The notes under the pieces were generated by a model. That model saw nothing but the letters and a program-made list of their open reading frames with translations. It ran no database searches and had not been told where the DNA came from. From NCBI GenBank assembly GCA_016789905.1, contig JAEUQC010000014.1, positions 49,155 to 113,154 on the forward strand: 64,000 bases of DNA, given 5' to 3'. The position numbers and the translations under genes were made by a program. The stretch is from Bryobacterales bacterium (GTDB lineage Bacteria; Acidobacteriota; Terriglobia; Bryobacterales; Bryobacteraceae). This document shows positions 14,889 to 29,965 of this stretch, piece by piece; position 1 is the first letter of the stretch; each line of letters begins with the position of its first letter.

Positions 14889-15773
14889 TTATTTTGACAC
14901 GTTCCCCACGGCGGCAAAGCAGGCCGCGTGAAACTCCATACTTTTCGCCCCCAAAAACTGGTAAACCCCGCGGGCGTCATGCTTCACGTTGGGCACTATG
15001 ATCTTGCCGTAAACAACACCCAGCGAATCCAAATGGGCCATCCAATGCAGGTTCGGCCGGTAGTTCTGATCCTCCGTCCCTACCGCGATCAGCAGCCGCG
15101 GCTTATGCTCCCGCCGGGCCGCATAGGCGCGGGCCAAATCATAGGTATTGAACTTCGGCGCAAACAGGTAGTTCGATGGTTCGCCTTCGTGGCCGTTATT
15201 CTCCAAGGCGTGCCTTTCGTACTGGTGCCCTCCGCCAAACGGCGCGGCCGAACAGAAAAGCTCCGGGTGGTGAAACGCTATGCGCGCCGTGCCCCGGCCC
15301 CCTTGGGAAAACCCTTCCAGCCCGCGCCCGCGCCAATCGGCGATGGTGCGATAGGTCCGGTCGATGTGCGGAATCAGCTCTTCAATCAGCGTCCGTTCGC
15401 CGAAGGACCGGTACGCCGGATAGTCGTAGTGGCTAACCGCGCCGCCATTGGAAAACACATAAATCGCCGGGTACTTATCGATGAACCTGTCGAAATGCGC
15501 CGCCATCCCCGCGCCTTTCGCTTCGCTCCCCGGCCTGCCCCCGTGCAGGTAGTAAATCACCGGAAACCGCCCGCCGCCCTCGCCGTAGCCGGGCGGCAGG
15601 TAGATGGCGTAGCCAATCTCCGTATTGTGGATTTTCGAAAAGTACTTCGCATGACGGACGCGCGGGTGCGTGTTCTTCGGCAACGGGTTCACCCATTGGA
15701 AATCAGCGGGCGGGGCCGGGTGTTGCTGCGCGAGCGCCGGCAGAAGGGGCAAGATAAGAAGGATTCGCCACAT
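14889..15773 (-). CDS. Secreted esterase (alpha/beta hydrolase, esterase D/PF00756 type)
   Basis: The ATG at 15773 starts a clear signal peptide (MWRILLILPLLPALAQ). The 294-residue protein shows the putative-esterase family pattern: FPVIYYLHGGRPGSE (oxyanion region), ELIPHIDRTYRTIADWRGRG, the nucleophile elbow GFSQGG with Ser near 156, then HHPELFCSAAPFGGG and a late Asp/His region (AVGTEDQNYRPNLHW, VKHDARGVYQFLG). Such enzymes cleave ester-linked groups such as feruloyl or acetyl groups from polysaccharides. It is divergent from the dehydrogenase at 15798, with 24 bp between them. Confidence 0.88.
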   Translation of the reverse strand: MWRILLILPLLPALAQQHPAPPADFQWVNPLPKNTHPRVRHAKYFSKIHNTEIGYAIYLPPGYGEGGGRFPVIYYLHGGRPGSEAKGAGMAAHFDRFIDKYPAIYVFSNGGAVSHYDYPAYRSFGERTLIEELIPHIDRTYRTIADWRGRGLEGFSQGGRGTARIAFHHPELFCSAAPFGGGHQYERHALENNGHEGEPSNYLFAPKFNTYDLARAYAARREHKPRLLIAVGTEDQNYRPNLHWMAHLDSLGVVYGKIIVPNVKHDARGVYQFLGAKSMEFHAACFAAVGNVSK

Positions 15774-15797
15774 TACCCGCAAAGGATATCAGCACGC

Positions 15798-16598
15798 ATG
15801 GAACGGCTAAAAGGCAAGAACGTACTCATCACCGGCGCCTCCTCCGGCATTGGACAGGCCGTGGCCGTCCGCTTCGCCAAGGAAGGCGCCAACATCGCCA
15901 TCAACTACTACCGGGGCGCCGAAGGCGCCGAAGCAACCAGACAACAGGCCGCCGCCGCGCGCCAAAGCGAGGGCCGCCAAGTTGTCATGCAGGCCGACGT
16001 TTCCGACGAAACGCAAGTAAAAGCCATGTTCGATTCCTTCATCAACGAGTTCGGCTCCATCGACGTTTTGATCAACAACGCCGGCATCCAGAAGCCCAGC
16101 CACTCCCACGAAATGTCCACCGCCGATTTTGACCGTATTCTCGGCGTCAACCTGCGCGGCCCGTTTCTCTGCGCGCGAGAGGCGTTGGGCTACTTCCTCA
16201 AACAGGGCCGCGGCGGTGCCATCATCAACAACTCTTCCGTCCACGAAATCATCCCCAAGCCCAAATATCTCAGCTACTCCATCACCAAAGGCGGCCTGGA
16301 AAACCTCACGCGCACCCTGGCCCTCGAATACGCCGGCCAGGGCATTCGCGTGAACTCGGTCGCCCCCGGAGCCATCGTCACGCCCATCAACCTCGCCTGG
16401 ATCAACGACGAAAAGGCCCGCGCCGGTGTGGAAAGCCACATCCCCATGGGCCGCGCCGGCGCCTCCGAAGAGATCGCCGCCGTCTTCGCCTTTCTCGCTT
16501 CCGACGAAGCCAGCTACATCACCGGCCAAACCATCTTCGCCTGCGGCGGGCTCACTCTGTTTCCGGAGTTCCGGTCGGCGTGGGCATCAGGCGAATAG
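15798..16598 (+). CDS. Short-chain dehydrogenase (glucose 1-dehydrogenase-like)
   Basis: The 266-residue protein is a classical SDR. The NAD(P)-binding motif TGASSGIG is at residues 12-19 and NNAG follows strand 4. The catalytic set is Ser146/147 (NNSSVHE), Tyr160 and Lys164 (YSITK), and the family end VNSVAPGAIVTPIN is present. The region EAIVTPINLAWINDEKARAGVESHIPMGR-like resembles the glucose/ribitol dehydrogenase subgroup, but substrate cannot be fixed from sequence. The start at 15798 precedes MERLKGKNVLITG directly, as in homologues. Confidence 0.9.
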   Translation: MERLKGKNVLITGASSGIGQAVAVRFAKEGANIAINYYRGAEGAEATRQQAAAARQSEGRQVVMQADVSDETQVKAMFDSFINEFGSIDVLINNAGIQKPSHSHEMSTADFDRILGVNLRGPFLCAREALGYFLKQGRGGAIINNSSVHEIIPKPKYLSYSITKGGLENLTRTLALEYAGQGIRVNSVAPGAIVTPINLAWINDEKARAGVESHIPMGRAGASEEIAAVFAFLASDEASYITGQTIFACGGLTLFPEFRSAWASGE

Positions 16599-16604
16599 CC
16601 CGCC

Positions 16605-19163
16605 CTACTTCCACGCCACCACCCGCGCCTCCGCCCGTTTGTGCAGCCCCCGGAACGCGGTCACTTCCAGGTGCCTCCCATCGGTCAAGAACCGGATCTG
16701 CCCCCCATAGTCGGTCCGCAGAATCTGCACGCCCCGCTCCTCCAACCGCGCCACAACGTCCGGGTGCGGGTGGCGGTACAGGTTGTCCAACCCGGCCGAT
16801 ACAACCGCGAACTTCGGCTGCGCCAAGTCCAGCAACTCCGCCGTCGATGACGTCCGGCTGCCGTGATGGCCAAGTTTCAATACATCCACCGGCCGCACCG
16901 CCCGCTCATCAGCCAGCCGCCACTCCACTTCCTTCTCCGCGTCACCCGTCAGCAGAAACCCGCGCGAACCCAGCGCAACCGACATCACCAGCGAGTCGTT
17001 ATTCCGCGGAAGCGCGTCCGGCACATGGTCCGCATGCGGCGCGAGCACACGAAAGCGCGCCCCGCCAAACGCAAACTCCTCCCCCGCCCGGCGAGCCACC
17101 ACGCGCACCCCGTACTGCTCCGCCGTCGCCCGCAGCCGCTTCCACACCTCGCTCTCCCCCATCGCTCCAACCCACAACTCTTTCGGCCGGAAATTCACAA
17201 TCAGCGCGGCCAGCCCGCCGCTATGGTCCTCATGGGCGTGCGTCAGCGCCAGCGCGTCGATTCTTTGGATGGATCGGGTCCACAAGTACGCCGACACCAC
17301 ATCTTCGCCAATATCGAGTTTCGGCTTCGGCCGCCCCTTAAACCCCGGCACGCCACCGCCATCCACAATCACCGTCCGCCCCTCCGGCGAGATTACCAGC
17401 ACGCTGTCCCCTTGCCCAACGTCCATCACCGTCACTTCCAGTTTCCCCGCCTCCTTCACCGGAGCGAACGGATGGATCACCAGTGTCAGAAACAGCGCGC
17501 ACACCGCCCCAAGCGCCACACGCCGCACGGGCGATTTGCGCCGCGCCACAACGGCCAGCACAATCAGCGCCGCCGAAAACGCCAGCGCCAGCCACAACGG
17601 CGGATCGGGAATCCGCCAGTCCGGCTCCAGGCCGGAGAAGAACTCCGCCACACGCCGCGAAAATTCCAGCAGCCAGCCGGCCAGCCACGCCAGCGGCACA
17701 AACTTCGTCAATACCGCGAAAAACCCCGTCACAACCACCGTGTTCATTACCGGCACCACAATCACGTTGGCCGCCATGCCGCTCAGCGAAACCCGGTGGA
17801 AAAATAGCGCCATCGGCAGCGCCAGCGCCACCTGCACCACCGCCGACAGCATGAAAATCTCATAGAGGTGGTAAAACGTTCTTACCGCCAGTGAGACGCC
17901 CGCCACACAGTACTTCTCCGGAACACGCGTCCAAACCGAAACGGTCTGCGCCAGCAGCCGCGCCTCCACGCGCATCGCGCAAATGCGCCACTCCAGGTCC
18001 ACATCCCGCTGGTCTTTCCCCAAATCGCTGAAGCCCATCACAATGGGCCGCGTATGCGCTTCAAACAGCGGCCCGGCCAGCGCGCCAATAGCCAGCACAC
18101 TCAGCACGCTGAGCAGAAAACTGCCCTCGAAAAGCTGCCCCGGGTCAATCAATAGAAAGCAAATCACCACTGTCGCCAGCGCGTTCAGAATATGCGTCTG
18201 CCGGTGCCAGTAACGGCTGAAAAGGAACAGCGTGAAGCCCCCCGCGGCCCGCCCAATCGGCGCCGTCATCCCGCTGGCCCCGGCATAAACCCACGCCGCC
18301 AGAAACGAAAGGACCAACGACACGCCTGGCCGCCCGGTCGTATACCGCAGCAGCACCAGCAAGTAGCCGGCCAGCACGGTTAAATGGAGCCCGCTGATGA
18401 CCAGCGCGTGATAGGTGCCCGTGCGCCGGTAGTGTTCAGTCCACGCCTTCTCCAGCCGCGTGTTCTCCCCGGTCAGCACCGCCTGCATCATAATCGTCTT
18501 GTAGGCGTCATTCGAGTACAACTCCTCCAGCCGCTCCAGCGCCGCCGACCGTAGCGCGAACAGCCACCCTTCCAACGCGTTCCCGCATTGCCCGTCCAGC
18601 ACCTTCACTTCCGCGCCCGTCCGAGTGGAGATATTCCAGAAGATCTGGCGCCGCGCCAGGTAGTTTTCAAAGTCAAACGCCCCGGGGTTCCCAAAGTTGT
18701 GCGGCGCCCGCACACGCCCCTCCAGTTCCACTCGCTGGCCGTAGCGCAGCCTTGGCGCCGCCTGTCCTTCCCGCAGGTTCAGCGACACCCGCCCACGCGC
18801 ACCCGGCGCCAGTTCCAACGTGAACTGTTCCCGGTTCTCGCTGAAGACAGATGGCTCCACCACGCAGCCATCGACAATCACCGCCTCCGATGCCGCCGCG
18901 TCGATCACCGGCGCCGGCCCCGGCCGGTGCCACAAAGCCGCCCCAAGGCCCAGCCCGCAACACGCCAGACCTGCGCATATCCGGCGGCGCGTGATGAGCC
19001 CGGGCACCAGCGCCAGCACAGCGAAGAGCACGGTGGGAATGACCGCCTCCAGCCAAGTAAACGGCGCCAAACGCTCCAACAGCACACCGGCGGCCACGCC
19101 GATCGCTGGAATCACCAACGGCTCATTCCAGACAATCCGCTTCTCCACCGGCGCTACAACCAC
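16605..19163 (-). CDS. comEC: ComEC/Rec2-type DNA uptake channel with metallo-beta-lactamase domain
   Basis: The 852-residue protein starts at GTG 19163 with hydrophobic helices (LVIPAIGVAAGVLLERLAPF). A soluble OB-like N-terminal region (about 70-210) and the competence domain of many membrane helices (about 220-560, including HALVISGLHLTVLAGYLL) follow. The C-terminal metallo-beta-lactamase-like part carries VTVMDVGQGDSVLV and the metal motif THAHEDH near residue 641, then GHHGS. ComEC carries single-stranded DNA across the inner membrane, and the lactamase-like part is proposed to degrade the other strand. No other competence genes are adjacent. It is convergent with the upstream dehydrogenase (6 bp apart). 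Confidence 0.94.
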   Translation of the reverse strand: MVVAPVEKRIVWNEPLVIPAIGVAAGVLLERLAPFTWLEAVIPTVLFAVLALVPGLITRRRICAGLACCGLGLGAALWHRPGPAPVIDAAASEAVIVDGCVVEPSVFSENREQFTLELAPGARGRVSLNLREGQAAPRLRYGQRVELEGRVRAPHNFGNPGAFDFENYLARRQIFWNISTRTGAEVKVLDGQCGNALEGWLFALRSAALERLEELYSNDAYKTIMMQAVLTGENTRLEKAWTEHYRRTGTYHALVISGLHLTVLAGYLLVLLRYTTGRPGVSLVLSFLAAWVYAGASGMTAPIGRAAGGFTLFLFSRYWHRQTHILNALATVVICFLLIDPGQLFEGSFLLSVLSVLAIGALAGPLFEAHTRPIVMGFSDLGKDQRDVDLEWRICAMRVEARLLAQTVSVWTRVPEKYCVAGVSLAVRTFYHLYEIFMLSAVVQVALALPMALFFHRVSLSGMAANVIVVPVMNTVVVTGFFAVLTKFVPLAWLAGWLLEFSRRVAEFFSGLEPDWRIPDPPLWLALAFSAALIVLAVVARRKSPVRRVALGAVCALFLTLVIHPFAPVKEAGKLEVTVMDVGQGDSVLVISPEGRTVIVDGGGVPGFKGRPKPKLDIGEDVVSAYLWTRSIQRIDALALTHAHEDHSGGLAALIVNFRPKELWVGAMGESEVWKRLRATAEQYGVRVVARRAGEEFAFGGARFRVLAPHADHVPDALPRNNDSLVMSVALGSRGFLLTGDAEKEVEWRLADERAVRPVDVLKLGHHGSRTSSTAELLDLAQPKFAVVSAGLDNLYRHPHPDVVARLEERGVQILRTDYGGQIRFLTDGRHLEVTAFRGLHKRAEARVVAWK

Positions 19164-19290
19164 ACATAGGTAGTGGCCCGCCGCGGCAAAAGCTCTCAGG
19201 AAAGTACACTAAAAAGCGGATCTATTTTCTTTCGCGTGCGCTGCCTTCCGCGTTTTCCGCGTACCCGCGTCTTCTTTAGTATCGGCTCGA

Positions 19291-19749
19291 ATGCCCAAAA
19301 ACCTCTCCAGATTCGTCGATCTCCTGGCCGTTCTCGTCTTCGCCGCCACGCTCGCGCTCCTGTTCGCCGAATACGCCACCCTTCCCGCGCGCGTCCCCGC
19401 CCACTTCTCCTTCACCGGCCAGCCCGATCGTTTCAGCGGCAAGTCCAGCCTCCTGCTATTGGCCTTCGTCAACGCCGCCACCCTCGCCCTCCTCACTGCC
19501 GTCCCCTTTTTCCCGCGGTGGATCAACGTTCCCGGCCCCCGGACGCCCGGCAACATTGCTCGCGCCATCGCCCTTGTGCGCATCATCAAACTGGAGATCG
19601 CAGCCTTCTTCGCCTACCTAATCTGGGGCATTATCCAGATCGCCACCGGCGCCGCCGAAACGCTCGGCCTCGGCGTCATCGCCTTCGTCGGCCTCCTGAT
19701 CGCCACCATCGCCATCGGCCTCATGAAAACCTCGGAATATGACTCCTAA
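19291..19749 (+). CDS. DUF1648 membrane protein
   Basis: The 152-residue protein has four predicted membrane segments. The first (LLAVLVFAATLALLFAEYATL) is followed by LPARVPAHFSFTGQPDRFSGKSSLL. The P-x-H-(F/W)-x-x-x-G-x-x-D pattern at this spot is the DUF1648 signature. The domain is known from the SdpI/YhdL-type membrane proteins. The function here is unknown. Its stop overlaps the start of the next membrane protein, so the two are probably made together. Confidence 0.8.
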   Translation: MPKNLSRFVDLLAVLVFAATLALLFAEYATLPARVPAHFSFTGQPDRFSGKSSLLLLAFVNAATLALLTAVPFFPRWINVPGPRTPGNIARAIALVRIIKLEIAAFFAYLIWGIIQIATGAAETLGLGVIAFVGLLIATIAIGLMKTSEYDS

Positions 19750-20116
19750 CGCCCGCCGCGTCGAACGGCTCACGCTCCTCGCTCTCTTCTCCACCTTCGC
19801 CGCCGCCATCTACTACTGGCCGTACGTCGACCGTGCCTTCCGCCGCAACAACAACCTCCTCGGCCAAACCAACGTCCACGTCCCCACCGCCGATCTCTTT
19901 CTCTACTGCGTCTTCGCCCTCATCCTCTATTGCGGCGCCCGCTTCTGGGCCTTCGTCAGCCCCAAAATCTTTGACATCTCCGAAGCCACCGCCGCCAAAA
20001 TCGCCTTCCGGCTCCAGGTCTTCCGCGTCCTCTCCACCTTCACCCTCCTCGCCCTCACCCTCCGCGGCATCCATAGCCAGGTCCCCGACTTCATCGACAA
20101 ACTGCCGTGGCCCTAG
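19739..20116 (+). CDS. Small membrane protein of unknown function
   Basis: The 125-residue protein overlaps the DUF1648 gene by 11 bp. It has three hydrophobic segments (LTLLALFSTFAAAIYYW; LFLYCVFALILYCGARFWAF; VFRVLSTFTLLALTLRG). No family is recognised. The pairing suggests a small membrane complex or a shared role in membrane physiology. Confidence 0.7.
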   Translation: MTPNARRVERLTLLALFSTFAAAIYYWPYVDRAFRRNNNLLGQTNVHVPTADLFLYCVFALILYCGARFWAFVSPKIFDISEATAAKIAFRLQVFRVLSTFTLLALTLRGIHSQVPDFIDKLPWP

Positions 20117-20151
20117 CCCGCTCCAGTTACAATCACCTTTGAACCTCTTGC

Positions 20152-21828
20152 ATGCTGGTTGAACTGCACATCGAAAATTTCGCCGTCGTCGAGCGCCAAC
20201 GCTTGCGCTTCCATCACGGTCTGAATCTCCTAACCGGCGAAACCGGCAGCGGCAAATCGATCATCGTCGACTCCCTCGGCCTCCTCTTCGGCGGCCGCGC
20301 TTCGGCCGATTTCGTCCGCTCCGGCGCCGGCCGCGCCCGCATCAGCGGCATTTTCGATCTGCCCGCCTCCCCCGCCATCCGCGCCCTGCTCGAAGAGGCC
20401 GGCATTGCCCTCGAAGAAAACGAACTGCTCATCGAACGCGAGATTCTCGCCAATGGCAAGTCCCGCGCTTTCGCCGCCAGCCGCCCCGTCACCGCCGCGC
20501 TCCTGAAACAGCTCTCCCCCTGGCTTGGCGATATTCACGGCCAGAACGAACAGCAGCAACTCTACGACGCAACCGCCCAGCGCGGCATTCTCGATGAATT
20601 CGCCGCCGCCCAACCCGCCCGCGACGCCGTCGCCGCCATCTTCCGCGCCTGGAAGGATTGCGACCGCGAACTCGACGAAATCACCCGCCGCGAACAGGAA
20701 CAGCTCCGCCTGGCCGACCTCTGGACGTTCCAGCGCAAAGAGATCGAATCGCTCGACCTCAAACCCGCCGAAGACGAAGAGCTCGAAAACGAAAAGCGCG
20801 TGCTCCAAAATGTCACCCGCCTCAGCGAACACGCCGAAGCCGCCTTCACCGCTCTCTACGACGCGCCCGATTCCGCCCTCGCCCAGGCCCGCTCCGCCCA
20901 GCGCCGCGTCGACGAACTCGCTCGCATCGACGGCCAACTCGACGAAGTCGCCAGCCTTCTTAAACCCGCCATCATCGCCCTCGAAGAGGCCGGCCGCACC
21001 CTGCGCGACTATCTGGGCCACCTGGAAGCAGACCCCGCCCGTCTCGAATCCGTCGAAACGCGCCTCGCCGCCATCGACAAGCTGAAGCGCAAATACGGCG
21101 CTTCTATCGGCGAGATCCTCAACTTCCTGGCCGAAGTGCAAACCAAAATGCGGACCGTCGAAACCGCTTCCGAGCTGCGCGCCGCCATTGAGGCGCGCCG
21201 CAAGAAACTCGCCGCCGAATACGAGACCGCCGCCGCCAAACTCACCGCCCTGCGCAAACAGGCCGCCAAACAGCTCGAAAAACGCGTCGAAACGGAACTG
21301 GCCGCCCTCGCCATGGCCGGCACCACGTTCCGCGTCGCCTTCTCGGAGTCCCCTTGGACCGAGGATGGCCGCGATTCAGTCGTATTCCTCGTTTCCGCCA
21401 ACAAAGGCGAAGAGCCGCGCGAACTTTCCAAAGTTGCCAGCGGCGGCGAAGTTTCCCGCATCGCCCTCGCCATCAAAACCTGCGTCGAACGTGAACGCCC
21501 CGGCGGCGCCCAGCACCTGCTGGTCTTCGATGAAGTCGACGCCGGCATTGGCGGCCAGGCAGCCGAAGCCGTCGGCCGCCGCTTGAAAGAGCTCAGCCGC
21601 GCCTATCAGGTGCTTTGCGTCACCCATCAGGCACAAATCGCCTCCTTCGCCGATTTCCACTATCGCGTGGAAAAAAAGGAGTCCAACGGCCGCACCGTCG
21701 CCGCCGTCGTCGAACTCGAACCCGCCGAACGTACCCGCGAAATCGGTCGCATGTTAAGCGGCCAGCGCCTCACGCCGGAAGCCCTCCAGCACGCCGAACA
21801 GTTGATCCGCGCCGGCGCCGCGGTCTAA
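20152..21828 (+). CDS. recN: DNA repair ATPase RecN
   Basis: The 558-residue SMC-like protein has the head-coil-head layout of RecN. Walker A GETGSGKS is at 29-36 and an N-terminal head runs to about 170. The central coiled-coil region (about 170-380) is rich in Glu/Lys/Leu heptads. The ABC signature SGGEVSRIALAIK starts at 430, and Walker B LLVFDEVDAGIGG is near 457-469. RecN binds DNA ends during double-strand break repair. The stop overlaps the convergent ATPase gene by four bases. Confidence 0.96.
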   Translation: MLVELHIENFAVVERQRLRFHHGLNLLTGETGSGKSIIVDSLGLLFGGRASADFVRSGAGRARISGIFDLPASPAIRALLEEAGIALEENELLIEREILANGKSRAFAASRPVTAALLKQLSPWLGDIHGQNEQQQLYDATAQRGILDEFAAAQPARDAVAAIFRAWKDCDRELDEITRREQEQLRLADLWTFQRKEIESLDLKPAEDEELENEKRVLQNVTRLSEHAEAAFTALYDAPDSALAQARSAQRRVDELARIDGQLDEVASLLKPAIIALEEAGRTLRDYLGHLEADPARLESVETRLAAIDKLKRKYGASIGEILNFLAEVQTKMRTVETASELRAAIEARRKKLAAEYETAAAKLTALRKQAAKQLEKRVETELAALAMAGTTFRVAFSESPWTEDGRDSVVFLVSANKGEEPRELSKVASGGEVSRIALAIKTCVERERPGGAQHLLVFDEVDAGIGGQAAEAVGRRLKELSRAYQVLCVTHQAQIASFADFHYRVEKKESNGRTVAAVVELEPAERTREIGRMLSGQRLTPEALQHAEQLIRAGAAV

Positions 21829-23177
21829 ACGTCTTCGTCGTCGCTGACGAAGTTGGAGTGGAACGCCTTGTCCAGTATCTCGTCGTTCAACAGCATCGGC
21901 CGCCGCTCAAAGCGCATGATGTCAATCGCGTGCGACAGCACGTCGCGCGGATGGCAGCGACGCTTGGCCTTCCCCACCGAGCGATAGTGCCGGTCCAAAA
22001 ACCGGTCCGCCAGGTCCCTGGGACACTCCAGCCCCTTGCTCTCCGCGAACCGCACAAAGATGTCAACAAACTCGCTCTCCTGCGGGCTGCGCATCAGCAT
22101 CTTGTATTGTATGCGCCGCAGGAACGCTTCATCGCCCAATTGATGCGGCTTCAGGTTCGTCGAAAATATCAGGAAGCACTCAAACGGCACTGTCATCTTC
22201 GTGCCATTGTTGAAGGTCAAAAAGTCCACGCGCCGTTCCATCGGCACAATCCACCGGTTCAGCACCTCGGCCGGGGTCACCTTCTGCCGCCCAAAGTCGT
22301 CGATCAGATAAATGCCATTGTTCGCCTTCAATTGCAGCGGCGCGTCATAGTATTTCGACACCGGATTGAAGCTCAAGTCCAACATTTTCAAGTCCAGTTC
22401 GCCTCCGCTCACAATGAACGGGCGCCGCGTCTTGAACCACCGTTTGTCGTAGGTCGATTCCGTCGTAAACGCCGACAACTGGTCCGTCTCTTCGTCCACC
22501 GGGTGGTGGTACACCGGGTCGAACATCTGGATAATCATGCCTTGGCACTCTATGGCGTGCGGCACGTAAATGTGGGTGTCGTCCACATTGAACAGCGCTT
22601 CGGCCAGAAACGTCTTCCCGTTTCCGGGCTGCCCGTAAATCAGAAACGATTTACCGGAATTCACCGCCGGCCCGATCGCGTTCAGCAGGTCCTCCGTCAC
22701 CACCATGTGGCGGTAAGCCTCCCGCAGCGCCTCCATCGTCAGCCAGCCGTCGCCCTGCTTCTGCTGCCGCACCATGTCAGCGTACTGATACAGCGGAACA
22801 GGCACCTTGCCCGAATACGCGCAACCCGAAATGTACTCCTTCGCCAGCACGCGCCCGTTTTCCGTCAGCGCGAACCGCGACGAAATCGCCCCCATTCCCA
22901 GCGAACTCTTCACCCCCAGCAGGTTGTTCCGTTTCAACCCCTCCATCAGGCCCTCAATCACGCTGAACCGCAGCCCCAGGTCCGATGCCAGTTCCCGCCC
23001 TATCACCTCGCCCTTGTAATATAAGGCCTTTAGAATCAACTGCTCAATCATCCCCTGCGGAATGCCCGTGTGCTCCACTGTCTCCGGAACCGGCGGGACA
23101 ATCTGTCCCGGTCCCGCGTCCGGCTCCCCGTCGAATTCGACGAAGTTGTTCAGGCTCTCCAAATCTGTAAACGGCAT
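21825..23177 (-). CDS. AAA-type ATPase with N-terminal winged-helix-like region
   Basis: In this 450-residue protein, residues 40-140 look like a winged-helix (MIEQLILKALYYKGEVIGREL, MEGLKRNNLLGVKSS, FALTENGRVLAKEYI). Residues 160-400 are a AAA domain with Walker A GQPGNGKT near 181 and Walker B GIYLIDDFGRQK near 289, plus a sensor-like FLIFSTNLKP. Related proteins occur widely in bacteria without an assigned role; some neighbour pilus or secretion genes, which is not the case here. It has no membrane segment. The 3' end overlaps recN tail-to-tail. Confidence 0.8.
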   Translation of the reverse strand: MPFTDLESLNNFVEFDGEPDAGPGQIVPPVPETVEHTGIPQGMIEQLILKALYYKGEVIGRELASDLGLRFSVIEGLMEGLKRNNLLGVKSSLGMGAISSRFALTENGRVLAKEYISGCAYSGKVPVPLYQYADMVRQQKQGDGWLTMEALREAYRHMVVTEDLLNAIGPAVNSGKSFLIYGQPGNGKTFLAEALFNVDDTHIYVPHAIECQGMIIQMFDPVYHHPVDEETDQLSAFTTESTYDKRWFKTRRPFIVSGGELDLKMLDLSFNPVSKYYDAPLQLKANNGIYLIDDFGRQKVTPAEVLNRWIVPMERRVDFLTFNNGTKMTVPFECFLIFSTNLKPHQLGDEAFLRRIQYKMLMRSPQESEFVDIFVRFAESKGLECPRDLADRFLDRHYRSVGKAKRRCHPRDVLSHAIDIMRFERRPMLLNDEILDKAFHSNFVSDDEDV

Positions 23178-23277
23178 CCCTCGTTTAATCGGCCTCGGCT
23201 CTGCGGATCAATAGAGGCCTAAGTGCAAAAATCGCCGTCCACCCCGCGATATGATTGAGATTCGGGAACTACTCATT

Positions 23278-24621
<1,344 letters not shown>

Positions 24622-24640
24622 TTAGAAATCGGAGGCCGCC

Positions 24641-25072
24641 ATGCAGTGGTGGATCTGGCTCGTTGCCGCAGTCGCGCTCCTCGCCGTGGAAATGCTCACG
24701 CCGGGCGGCTTCTACTTTCTCTTCTTCGGCGCCGGCGCTTTCGTCGCCGGCCTGCTCGCCCTGGCCGGCGTGGAAAGCCTCATCGTGCAGGCGCTCGTTT
24801 TCCTAGCCGTCTCCATCGCCGCCATACTCTTCTTCCGAAAGCCTCTCATGGCGCGCTTCCAGCCCCCCAGGCCCGCCCATAGTGTGGATTCACTGGTGGG
24901 CGAAACCGCCATCCTCGTCGCCGCGCTCCATCCCGGTGAATTTGGACAGGCCGAACTCCGCGGCAGCAACTGGAAAGTCCGCAACACCGGCGGCCTCTCC
25001 CTTCCCGCCGGCCAACGGTGTATCGTGGAACAGGTCGACGGCCTGACCCTCAGCGTTCGCGCCGCCGAATAA
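24641..25072 (+). CDS. NfeD-family membrane protein
   Basis: The 143-residue protein has a GGAGG ribosome site. Two or three N-terminal membrane helices (WIWLVAAVALLAVEMLTPGGFYFLFFGAGAFVAGL, then VQALVFLAVSIAAILFF) carry the NfeD pattern around EMLTPGGF. After that comes a C-terminal OB-fold (residues 85-143: LVGETAILVAAL, GQAELRGSNWKVRN, LPAGQRCIVEQVDGLTLSV). Short NfeD proteins pair with slipin/stomatin partners, and the next gene is one, ten bases downstream. The pair is thought to organise membrane microdomains or protein quality control. Confidence 0.9.
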   Translation: MQWWIWLVAAVALLAVEMLTPGGFYFLFFGAGAFVAGLLALAGVESLIVQALVFLAVSIAAILFFRKPLMARFQPPRPAHSVDSLVGETAILVAALHPGEFGQAELRGSNWKVRNTGGLSLPAGQRCIVEQVDGLTLSVRAAE

Positions 25073-25081
25073 GGAGCAGCC

Positions 25082-26035
25082 ATGCCAGAACTCATCCTCG
25101 TTGTTGCGTTGATCTTCGCCGTGTTCATCATCGTGGCGAAAACCGCCATCGTCGTCCCGCAACAAAGCGCGTATGTCGTCGAACGCCTCGGCCGCTTCAG
25201 CGGCACCCTCGATGCCGGGTTCCATGTCCTCATCCCCTTCCTCGATGTCATTCGCTACAAGCACTCTCTGAAGGAAATCGCCATCGATATTCCGGAACAG
25301 GTTTGCATCACGCGCGACAACGTGCAGGTCGGCGTCGATGGCGTGCTCTATATGAAGGTGCTCAGCCCGGAGCGCGCCTCCTACGGCATCAGCGACTTCC
25401 GTTTCGCCATCATCCAGCTCGCCCAAACCACGCTCCGCAGCGAGGTGGGCAAAATCGAACTGGACCGCACCTTTGAAGAACGCAGCACCATCAACTACTC
25501 CGTCGTCAGCGAACTCGACAAGGCCACCGAAGCCTGGGGCGTCAAAGTGATGCGCTACGAAATTAAGAACATCACCCCGCCCGCCGATATCCTCGGCGCC
25601 ATGGAAAAACAGATGCGCGCCGAACGCGAAAAACGCGCCACCATTCTCAATTCCGAAGCCATCCGCGAAGCCGCCATCAACAAGGCCGAGGGCGAAAAGC
25701 AGATGGTCATCAAGGCCTCCGAAGCCAAGCGCCAGCAGCAGATCAACGAAGCCGAAGGCGAAGGCGCCGCCATCCTCACCGTTGCCAAGGCCACCGCCGA
25801 AAGTATTGAGCGCGTCGCCATCGCCATTCAGAACGCCGGCGGCCGCGACGCTGTTCAGCTCCGCATCGCCGAACAGTGGATCACCGAATTCGGCAAACTC
25901 GCCCGTACCAACAACACCATGATCGTCCCGGCGAACCTCACCGATCTCACCAGCATCATCGCCAGCGCCACCGGCGTCCTGAAACACGTCAACAACCCCG
26001 CGCCGGCACCGCCGCCGCCACCCGTGCACCGGTAG
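25082..26035 (+). CDS. SPFH/slipin (stomatin-like) protein
   Basis: The 317-residue protein starts with one membrane segment (LILVVALIFAVFIIVAKTAIV). The SPFH domain follows with VVPQQSAYVVERLGRFSGTLDAGFH, then LKEIAIDIPEQVCITRDNVQV and YEIKNITPPADILGAMEKQM. A long Ala/Glu/Lys-rich helix (residues 170-250) would drive oligomerisation. The end is proline-rich. This is the paraslipin/QmcA type. It has an AAGGAG ribosome site and is in the same operon as the NfeD gene. Confidence 0.92.
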   Translation: MPELILVVALIFAVFIIVAKTAIVVPQQSAYVVERLGRFSGTLDAGFHVLIPFLDVIRYKHSLKEIAIDIPEQVCITRDNVQVGVDGVLYMKVLSPERASYGISDFRFAIIQLAQTTLRSEVGKIELDRTFEERSTINYSVVSELDKATEAWGVKVMRYEIKNITPPADILGAMEKQMRAEREKRATILNSEAIREAAINKAEGEKQMVIKASEAKRQQQINEAEGEGAAILTVAKATAESIERVAIAIQNAGGRDAVQLRIAEQWITEFGKLARTNNTMIVPANLTDLTSIIASATGVLKHVNNPAPAPPPPPVHR

Positions 26036-26041
26036 CCCGCC

Positions 26042-29937
<3,896 letters not shown>

Positions 29938-29965
29938 CCCCGCTCCAGCACGGTACAATGGGAAT